DNA of 54,902 bases from assembly GCA_024280015.1 (NCBI GenBank), contig JAJRQY010000121.1, positions 1 through 54,902 on the forward strand, read 5' to 3'. A program made the translations under genes and the position numbers. The number at the start of each line of letters is the position of its first letter. The stretch's first letter is position 1. This stretch comes from Actinomycetes bacterium. GTDB taxonomy: Bacteria; Actinomycetota; Acidimicrobiia; Acidimicrobiales; SZUA-35. Positions 49,470-54,902 of the stretch are shown piece by piece. The notes under the pieces are model-generated. The model ran no database searches and was not told the DNA's origin. It worked only from the letters and a program-made list of their open reading frames with translations.

Positions 49470-50636
49470 TTAGTCTGGCCCAAACCGGGCGACAACCGAC
49501 ACCGTCAGCTCTTCTTGCACGTCGTCATCTGGGTCATCCATCACTGGCCCGAGGAGATCATCGCGTCCCAGTCGCCGACAGGCCCAAATCGCATGACGAC
49601 GAAGGAGCGGATTCTGATGATCCAAGTATCGCTCGAGAATAGTGACGATTTCTGGATCAGAAGGATCGGCCGTATTGCCAAGATTCACCAAGGCCGTGCG
49701 ACGAACCACCGCCGGGTCACGCTTGGCGATATACCAGCGGCCGACACGGTCCATCAACTCTTCGTCGCTGGCCATGAGTAGCCAAACCAGTGAAACCCAC
49801 GCATCCATCTCCGTTGTGGGAAGGGTGGCAACTGGAGTAGCTTCCTCCGCGATGACCAACGCCCGGTTGGGAGGGCAGACATCCTGGCAGTCATCACAGC
49901 CATAGAGTCGGTCACCGATGGCTTCTCGGAATTCGAGCGGGATTGGCCCTTCGGCTTGAACAATCCAGGCAATGCACCGGCCAGCATCGATGATGCCTGG
50001 GCCAACAATGGCATCGGTCGGGCAGCCTTCAAAGCAACGCTGACAGGATCCGCACTGATCCGCCACTGGTTCAGAATTGGTTGGCAAGTCAGCGTCGGTG
50101 AGAACTGAGCCAAGAACGAACCAGCTGCCAACGTCAGGCAGCAAGAGGTTGCTGTTCTTGCCGTACCAACCAAGTCCAGCCCGATAGGCAACGTTTCGAT
50201 CCACCAGCGAGTTGTCGTCACAGTGAACTTGGGCGGCATAGCCTTCGGAGCGAAGAAGGTCGGCGACCTCTTCAAGCGACGTGCGTAGATCGGCGTAGTG
50301 GTCTCGCCACGAATAGCGGGCAACCCGGCCCGACAACTCAGCTGGTTCTTGCACCACTCCTCCCCCATAGCCAACGGCACCGGCGACTAGTGTTTTGGCT
50401 GTTGGCATGGCTTGGGTCGGGTCAGTCGAGCGATCGGGGTTTCGGTAAGTGAAGTTCATGGTGGCCGACAAGCCGCGGGCCTTGCGGGAATGCAAAACCG
50501 TTCTGGCTGGCTCTAGAACCTCAGTAGAAGCGAATCCAATGGAGTCAAGACTTGTGGAGAGGGCGAGTTCACGTATGCGTCGGGCTAGGTCGTCGCGCTC
50601 ACATGGTGCTCCTTGCTCGGGTCCACGGGTATCCAT
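49470..50636 (-). CDS. queG: Epoxyqueuosine reductase QueG
   Basis: A 388-residue cobalamin-dependent iron-sulfur enzyme that completes queuosine synthesis in tRNA. The N-terminal domain includes GFASTEVLEPART and LVAGAVGYGGG. YRAGLGWYGKNSNLLLPDVGSWFVLG is typical. Two 4Fe-4S clusters are seen in CGSCQRCFEGCPTDAI and YGCDDCQDVCPPNRAL. C-terminal HEAT-like repeats (LLRRHAIWACRRLG) complete it. I use the ATG at 50636; a GTG at 50660 is also open. Its presence suggests the organism modifies tRNA with queuosine, though other que genes are not in the window. Confidence 0.95.
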   Translation of the reverse strand: MDTRGPEQGAPCERDDLARRIRELALSTSLDSIGFASTEVLEPARTVLHSRKARGLSATMNFTYRNPDRSTDPTQAMPTAKTLVAGAVGYGGGVVQEPAELSGRVARYSWRDHYADLRTSLEEVADLLRSEGYAAQVHCDDNSLVDRNVAYRAGLGWYGKNSNLLLPDVGSWFVLGSVLTDADLPTNSEPVADQCGSCQRCFEGCPTDAIVGPGIIDAGRCIAWIVQAEGPIPLEFREAIGDRLYGCDDCQDVCPPNRALVIAEEATPVATLPTTEMDAWVSLVWLLMASDEELMDRVGRWYIAKRDPAVVRRTALVNLGNTADPSDPEIVTILERYLDHQNPLLRRHAIWACRRLGRDDLLGPVMDDPDDDVQEELTVSVVARFGPD

Positions 50637-50698
50637 TGGACCAGCCTGCCACCGTTTCACTGTCTTCCCGACAGCAGGCGCCCGGTGTCGAGCTTCCC

Positions 50699-50896
50699 CT
50701 AGGAACCGGCCGCTGTTTGGTGCCGAAGATCGGGGATCATTCCGGCCGCTTGCAGGCGACGCATGGCCGCAAACTCAGCGACATCAATCACGATTGCGTC
50801 CTCTGGCTCTCGCGAGGTGATGAAGGTGACGAGGCAATCGCCGCAGCTGCCGGTCTCCTGGCGGATACAGATCGAACAATCGATGGAGAAGCTCAT
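50699..50896 (-). CDS. Small Cys-rich conserved protein, function unknown
   Basis: A 65-residue protein with four closely spaced Cys (CSICIRQETGSCGDC), likely a metal site. The rest is FITSREPEDAIVIDVAEFAAMRRLQAAGMIPDLR, which resembles a small protein conserved in actinobacteria. The pattern C-x2-C-x7-C-x2-C fits zinc or iron. It stands alone, convergent to nothing and upstream of queG in the same direction with a 62-bp gap. Confidence 0.65.
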   Translation of the reverse strand: MSFSIDCSICIRQETGSCGDCLVTFITSREPEDAIVIDVAEFAAMRRLQAAGMIPDLRHQTAAGS

Positions 50897-51010
50897 GCCG
50901 ATGACACTAAAGAGCCACAGTGACAGCCAACTGCAGACAGAAGTCCTGACCCAACACCGCTGTGCCCGTCCCGACAGAGGACCAGGACTGAGGGCCCGAC
51001 AGGGATCGTC

Positions 51011-51028
51011 TCTACCAGATGGTAGATT
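51011..51028 (+). promoter_or_regulatory. Inverted repeat overlapping the leaderless -10 of the dehydrogenase gene
   Basis: TCTACC AGAT GGTAGA (51011-51026) is a 6-4-6 inverted repeat. TAGATT at 51023-51028 forms the -10, and seven bases separate it from the GTG at 51036. A repressor bound to the repeat would cover the -10. Confidence 0.6.
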
Positions 51029-51035
51029 CAGCCGG

Positions 51036-52199
51036 GTGAAGGCTCTGGAATTTCGTCGTAACGAAGCACGCTATGTCGCTTCCGCCCTGACCTCCCGACT
51101 CCGGCCGGGCAGCGGCGCTCGTTCCGGTCCCCTTTCTCTCATCGAAGGTGACGCACCCGATCTCCCAGCCGATGGCTGGGTTCGGGTCACGACGCGACTC
51201 GCCGGTATCTGCGGCTCAGACCTGGCCACGGTCGAGGGACACTCCTCCCGCTATTTCGAACCCTGGGTGTCGTTTCCCTTTACTCCAGGGCATGAGGTTG
51301 TTGGCCAGCTGGATGATGGCCAGCGCGTGGTCCTCGAACCGGTACTCGGTCACGCGGCCCGAGGTTTCGAACCACCCTTCGCCGAGGCTGCTCCCGGCGA
51401 TGGAAATGACTATCGACATCTGGTGAGTGGCGACCTAAAGCCCGGCATCCAGACCGGCTCGTGCGCTTCAACTGGTGGCGGCTGGTCCACGGAGTTTGTG
51501 GCTCACGAGTCCCAGCTTCATACGGTGCCTGACGACATGTCCGACGAAGCAGCGGTCATGATTGAGCCGACTGCAGTTGGTGTCCATGCCGCCCTGCGAA
51601 CACCTATCGAGGAAGGCGCAACAGTCGTTGTCCTCGGGGCTGGAACCATGGGACTTGTCACGGTCGCTGCCCTTCGACGTTTCACCCAGGCAGGGACAAT
51701 CTTGGTTGGAGCCAAATATCCCGAACAGGTTGATCTAGCCAAAAGCCTTGGGGCTGACCAGGTAGTCAAGCCCAATGAACTTCTGCGGGCCGTCCGACGC
51801 CACACCAACAGCTTCATGATCGGTGATGATCTTTCCGGCGGAGCCGATGTCACCATTGATGCTGTTGGCAACGCAAAATCGGTCCAGGAGGCCATCGGCA
51901 TGACTCGGCCTCGGGGCACCGTTGTTCTATTGGGTATGCCGGGCCGAGCCACCGTGGACTTCACGCCCCTGTGGCACCGAGAAACCTCGCTGGTTGGGGC
52001 ATACACCTACGGCACCGAAACCTTGCCTGGCGGAGCAACACGAACGTCCTTCGACATGGCAACTGAACTGGTCGAGGCAGCCAACCTTGAACGACTGGTT
52101 GGGGCCAGCTACCGCTTGGACGACTACGAAGAGGCCTTGGCTCATGCTGTGCAGGCTGGTGGACGCGGCACCATCAAGGTCTGTTTCGACCTTCGCTAG
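51036..52199 (+). CDS. Medium-chain (zinc-type) alcohol dehydrogenase, next to mycofactocin genes
   Basis: A 387-residue MDR-family oxidoreductase. The catalytic-zinc Cys is in AGICGSDLATVEG and the His-Glu pair in FTPGHEVVGQL. The Rossmann loop is VVVLGAGTMGLVTVAAL, and TIDAVGNAKSVQEAIGMTRPRGTVVLLGM follows. The four-Cys structural-zinc lobe seen in many members is not visible: the stretch after LEPVLG lacks the CxxCxxC pattern. A GTG start at 51036 is supported by the TAGATT box seven bases upstream. Its position directly before mftA suggests, but does not prove, use of mycofactocin as electron acceptor. Confidence 0.85.
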   Translation: MKALEFRRNEARYVASALTSRLRPGSGARSGPLSLIEGDAPDLPADGWVRVTTRLAGICGSDLATVEGHSSRYFEPWVSFPFTPGHEVVGQLDDGQRVVLEPVLGHAARGFEPPFAEAAPGDGNDYRHLVSGDLKPGIQTGSCASTGGGWSTEFVAHESQLHTVPDDMSDEAAVMIEPTAVGVHAALRTPIEEGATVVVLGAGTMGLVTVAALRRFTQAGTILVGAKYPEQVDLAKSLGADQVVKPNELLRAVRRHTNSFMIGDDLSGGADVTIDAVGNAKSVQEAIGMTRPRGTVVLLGMPGRATVDFTPLWHRETSLVGAYTYGTETLPGGATRTSFDMATELVEAANLERLVGASYRLDDYEEALAHAVQAGGRGTIKVCFDLR

Positions 52200-52214
52200 C
52201 CCTACAGTCGACTT

Positions 52215-52254
52215 GGCACCGATAGCGATCCATATACGACATCAGGTCGGTGCC
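52215..52254 (-). repeat. 40-bp dyad element, copy 2
   Basis: Reverse-strand copy of the element at 24077-24116 (37 of 40 bases equal). It starts GGCACCGA and ends TCGGTGCC, giving 8-bp inverted ends. It lies 16 bp after the dehydrogenase stop and 93 bp before mftA. Confidence 0.8.
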
Positions 52255-52335
52255 AGTTGCAGTGTTCTGGACTGGATCGGCGACCCGTAGGGCTGGCCCT
52301 GCCTCCATGTTTGCATTGAATCGACCTCCTTCCAC

Positions 52336-52341
52336 TACGAT
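52336..52341 (+). promoter_or_regulatory. -10-like box TACGAT before mftA
   Basis: TACGAT, six bases, then the mftA ATG. The spacing matches the leaderless pattern of other genes here. No Shine-Dalgarno and no convincing -35 are visible. Confidence 0.45.
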
Positions 52342-52347
52342 TAAGCC

Positions 52348-52494
52348 ATGAATTCTGCTCCGGCCACCACCACCAGCGATGACCTCAATAGCGACGACAT
52401 GGCTGAACAAGCGATTCCAGCGTCCGACGATCTAGTTGAGGACGAGCTATTGGTAGAAGAGATCTCCATCGACGGCATATGCGGCGTCTACTAG
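52348..52494 (+). CDS. mftA: Mycofactocin precursor peptide MftA
   Basis: A 48-residue ribosomal peptide precursor. The leader is acidic (Asp/Glu-rich, no Cys), and the core ends IDGICGVY immediately before the stop. In characterised systems the radical-SAM enzyme MftC decarboxylates and crosslinks the last two residues, Val-Tyr, to begin making the redox cofactor mycofactocin. The usual ending is IDGMCGVY, so Met is replaced by Ile here while Cys, Gly, Val and Tyr are kept. mftB starts 13 nt downstream. Confidence 0.95.
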   Translation: MNSAPATTTSDDLNSDDMAEQAIPASDDLVEDELLVEEISIDGICGVY

Positions 52495-52507
52495 ATCTGC
52501 CAGATCA

Positions 52508-52801
52508 ATGCCCTTGTTAAGTCTTGATTCTGGCTGGCGGCTTCACCAGAGGGTGTCGCTACGACCCGAGCCCTTCGGGGCGTTGGCCTATCACTACGAT
52601 AATCGTCGTCTGAATTTCCTTCGCTCCCCCGATCTGGTGCGGGTAGTTACTTCGCTAGGCGACCACACGACGGTGGCCCTCGCCCTTTCCGATTGCGGCA
52701 TCGAGCCAACACGCTGGCCGACCTTCGAGCGTGCCCTTCACTCCTTAGCTGCCTCAGATTTTCTCCAGCCCCAGGAACAACAACCAGAGGAACCGGCCTA
52801 G
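52508..52801 (+). CDS. mftB: Mycofactocin binding chaperone MftB
   Basis: A 97-residue protein with a PqqD-like RiPP recognition element. Family features are W near residue 10, VSLRPEPFGALAYHYDNRRLNFLRSPDLV and the C-terminal helix-containing end. MftB binds the MftA leader and presents it to MftC. The C-terminal Gln/Glu-rich tail is short. It lies between mftA and mftC with gaps of 13 and 4 nt. Confidence 0.95.
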   Translation: MPLLSLDSGWRLHQRVSLRPEPFGALAYHYDNRRLNFLRSPDLVRVVTSLGDHTTVALALSDCGIEPTRWPTFERALHSLAASDFLQPQEQQPEEPA

Positions 52802-52805
52802 ATCT

Positions 52806-53918
52806 ATGGCGAAGCTGACCGATGAACTGAAGCTCGGCCTTGACGCCCCGATCTGTATGACCTGGGAGTTGACCTACGCCTGCAATCTGGCCTGCATCCA
52901 CTGCTTGAGTTCATCAGGTCGAACCGATCCTGATGAACTGTCAACGGCCGAGGCCAAGGCCGTCATCGACGAGATGCGCGACATGCAAGTCTTCTACGTC
53001 AATATCGGCGGTGGCGAACCAATGATTCGGCCAGACTTCTTTGAACTGGTCGACTATGCGACCAGCTCCGGGGTCGGCGTGAAGTTCTCCACCAATGGTT
53101 CACGCATCACGCCCGAGCGAGCCCTTCAGCTGGCAGCTATGGAGTACCTGGATATCCAGATCTCGCTGGATGGCGCTGATGCTGCTACCAACGACGCAGT
53201 TCGCGGTGATGGATCGTTTGACACCGCAATCTCGGCCATGGATGCTCTCCAACAAGCTAACTTTGGACCATTCAAAATTAGCGTTGTTGTTACCCGACAC
53301 AATGTGCCCCAGCTTGATGAGTTCAAGGCCCTGGCTGATCAGTACGGTGCCGAACTACGCCTAACTCGCCTTCGCCCCGCTGGACGCGGCGCTGATACCT
53401 GGTCAGAGCTTCATCCTTTGGCTGATCAGCAGGTGGAGCTGTACCACTGGCTGCTGGCCCATCCCGACGTCTTAACCGGTGACTCGTTCTTCCATCTCAA
53501 TGCGCTTGGTGATGAATCGCTACCTGGGCTGAATCTTTGTGGTGCTGGTCGGGTGGTTTGCCTGATCGACCCTGTCGGCGATGTCTATGCCTGCCCCTTT
53601 GTGTTGCATGATGAGTTCAAGGCAGGCAACGTCCGGAGCACCGGCGGTTTCAAACAGATCTGGCAAGAGTCCGATCTCTTTGCCCAATTGCGGGAGCCGC
53701 AATCGGCGGGCGCCTGCGCCAGCTGCGGCCAGTTCGATGCCTGCCAGGGTGGTTGCATGGCAGCCAAGTTCTTCACTGGCTTGCCACTGGATGGACCTGA
53801 CCCTGAGTGTGTGACCGGACACGGAGAAGCATCGTTGGCCTCTGTTGGTTCCGGATCACTGCCGGAGCCGACCACCAACCACTCAAAACCAGTTCCCGTC
53901 ATGCTTGGCCGCCGCTAG
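52806..53918 (+). CDS. mftC: Mycofactocin radical SAM maturase MftC
   Basis: A 370-residue radical SAM enzyme with a SPASM domain. The cluster-binding CNLACIHC gives Cys26, Cys30 and Cys33. FYVNIGGGEPMIRPDFFEL is the GGE region, and the SAM-binding strands FSTNGSRIT and DIQISLDGADA follow. The C-terminal SPASM cysteines are in LNLCGAGRVVCLIDPVGDVYACPF and ACASCGQFDACQGGCMA. MftC acts on the C-terminal Val-Tyr of MftA. The gene is followed after 13 bp by a convergent unrelated gene; mftD, mftE and mftF, usually next, are not there. Confidence 0.96.
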   Translation: MAKLTDELKLGLDAPICMTWELTYACNLACIHCLSSSGRTDPDELSTAEAKAVIDEMRDMQVFYVNIGGGEPMIRPDFFELVDYATSSGVGVKFSTNGSRITPERALQLAAMEYLDIQISLDGADAATNDAVRGDGSFDTAISAMDALQQANFGPFKISVVVTRHNVPQLDEFKALADQYGAELRLTRLRPAGRGADTWSELHPLADQQVELYHWLLAHPDVLTGDSFFHLNALGDESLPGLNLCGAGRVVCLIDPVGDVYACPFVLHDEFKAGNVRSTGGFKQIWQESDLFAQLREPQSAGACASCGQFDACQGGCMAAKFFTGLPLDGPDPECVTGHGEASLASVGSGSLPEPTTNHSKPVPVMLGRR

Positions 53919-53931
53919 CCAACCGCCCGGA

Positions 53932-54902
53932 CTAGATGGTCCATCCGGCTTGCACAATGGCCACCAGAACTGGTTGGACTACCCCTTCTGTTGTTTCGAA
54001 GACGAGCCGGATACTGGTCCAATCTAGATTGGCGTAGTCTTGGGTTCCGGCGAAGTGGTATTCAATAACGGTTGCCCCCGGAAAAGCTTCGGCCACATTA
54101 TTGATGGTGTTACTCCAGCCAATCTCCGTGTCGATCCCGATCACGTCAGTGCTCGTCAGAGCGGTTGACCCTTGCATGGCCTCGAATTGCTCGGACAAGG
54201 TGCGTTCAATCGGGTCGCCGGATCCATCCTGATGGCCCCAGACAACCGTCTCACCTGTGGGATTGCGAAGATCCCTCTCAGAAAGCACAAGATCCTCAGG
54301 ATCAATGAACGCGTTGGTAGACACGACAACCCCGTTCGGTCCGACAAAGTCCGCAACACGATCCGGCGACCAGAGCAGTTCAGATACCTCATTGGCCCAG
54401 CTGAGCACGGCGTCGTCGGTTGATCCCTCGAACTTGAGGTCAGAATTGCCGCTATGGGGACGCAAGAAGGCCAGATTTGCCCAGCCAACAGCACCATCGT
54501 CATCAGTCCCGAGCCGGACTGGTGACCAGCGGTCCGAACCAACGAAGACCACTTCGTCATAAACCGTTAGTTCGCTGCTGGTGAAGCCGATCGATGCGAT
54601 GACCTCGCTGACTACTCCCGGGCCTGACCGAAGGTTCAGCCGGTCATCTTCTTGAACGCCGTAAACCAAGTACGGCCGACTCAACTCATTCCAGTCAGGG
54701 TCGACGGCTTGCAGGTCGCCATCCAGTTGCAGGTCAAGGGCCGTCGTCACACTCCCCTCAGCGGGTTGTGTGGTCACCGGCACCGAGGTTGGGGGTGCAG
54801 AGGTCGCCGATTGATCCTCGTCAGTGGTCGAAGGAGGCGAGGTTTGAGACTGTTCGGTAGTTGTGGCTACCTGGATAGCGACATCAGCCTCCGATGATCC
54901 AG
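53932..54902 (-). CDS. SH3-domain extracytoplasmic protein, 5' end outside window
   Basis: The frame stays open to the last base, so the start lies beyond the window; about 323 residues are visible. The first ~50 visible residues are Thr/Ser/Pro/Gln-rich (ATTTEQSQTSPPSTTDED), typical of a linker after a signal peptide or lipobox. A bacterial SH3 domain follows (LVYGVQEDDRLNLRSGPGVV, then VGSDRWSPVRL and GWANLAFLRP). The remaining ~180 residues have no recognised domain. It is probably secreted or a lipoprotein. A GTG at 54783 inside the linker would be a false start. Confidence 0.7.
   Translation of the reverse strand, partial: GSSEADVAIQVATTTEQSQTSPPSTTDEDQSATSAPPTSVPVTTQPAEGSVTTALDLQLDGDLQAVDPDWNELSRPYLVYGVQEDDRLNLRSGPGVVSEVIASIGFTSSELTVYDEVVFVGSDRWSPVRLGTDDDGAVGWANLAFLRPHSGNSDLKFEGSTDDAVLSWANEVSELLWSPDRVADFVGPNGVVVSTNAFIDPEDLVLSERDLRNPTGETVVWGHQDGSGDPIERTLSEQFEAMQGSTALTSTDVIGIDTEIGWSNTINNVAEAFPGATVIEYHFAGTQDYANLDWTSIRLVFETTEGVVQPVLVAIVQAGWTI

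Noticed and set aside
52174-52410. Possible small proteins sharing MSxMDRYRCQV at the two 40-bp elements
   Set aside because: The frames differ in length and flanking sequence, diverge right after the element, and lack ribosome-binding or promoter support; the conservation is better explained at the DNA level.
54724-54783. Taking the GTG at 54783 as the start of the last gene
   Set aside because: The frame is open through to the window end with a Thr/Ser/Pro linker, so the real start lies outside.

Overview
The window looks like a chromosomal segment of an Actinomycetota member, most likely an Acidimicrobiia-like lineage. The phylum is inferred from several features: a DivIVA/SepF-type division locus without FtsA, an MtrA-MtrB-LpqB-type triad, a DUF3040 protein, a mycofactocin locus, and many genes whose TANNNT -10 box sits 6-8 nt before the start codon (leaderless-type starts). 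The class is a weaker guess, supported only by gene mix and a middling GC content. I see no rRNA, tRNA, CRISPR array, intact insertion sequence or prophage.

Bases 1-20625 hold the end of ileS (+) and, convergent to it, a long minus-strand division and cell-wall (dcw) cluster. In transcription order it reads mraZ, rsmH, ftsL, ftsI, murE, mraY, murD, ftsW, murG, murC, murB, ftsQ, ftsZ, pgeF, yggS, sepF, divIVA. murF is missing from its usual place between murE and mraY, and yggT is missing between sepF and divIVA. Upstream of mraZ lie four 10-bp-spaced GTG boxes that fit an MraZ autoregulatory site. Bases 20923-30652 hold a lipoate-ligase-family protein, an HNH nuclease, an acyl-CoA dehydrogenase, a small conserved protein, a ROK kinase (-), a MoxR / DUF58 / transglutaminase operon, and a membrane protein paired with an ECF sigma factor.

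Bases 31281-34753 form a decayed region. It contains a secreted-type protein without a signal peptide, an intact LysR regulator, a DMT transporter with its middle deleted, a glyoxalase-like stub, an SDR gene whose two pieces now lie on opposite strands, a TIR-domain fragment, and a membrane protein broken at a run of eight G.

Bases 34814-50896 return to housekeeping genes. These are a DUF3040 protein, DNA polymerase IV, an inositol-phosphatase-family enzyme, the MtrA/MtrB/LpqB-like operon, 6-phosphofructokinase, glycerol kinase, a TetR regulator with a 20-bp perfect palindrome, a ROK glucokinase, a coiled-coil protein that looks like an SMC/RecN ATPase without Walker A, and a SRPBCC / membrane protein / PimB-like glycosyltransferase / QueG group.

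Bases 51036-53918 carry a medium-chain dehydrogenase followed by mftA, mftB and mftC: the mycofactocin precursor, its binding chaperone and its radical-SAM maturase. mftD, mftE, mftF and mftR are not in the window. The last gene (-) is a secreted-type SH3-domain protein cut by the window edge.

Two structures cut across genes. A 40-bp element with inverted ends occurs twice, in unrelated intergenic regions (24077-24116 and 52215-52254), with 37 of 40 bases identical. Short tandem duplications are also common: units of 6, 15 or 18 bp inside genes (murB, murG, ftsL, dinB, the glycosyltransferase, a ROK kinase), and units such as 12, 13, 14 and 17 bp at gene boundaries or between genes.
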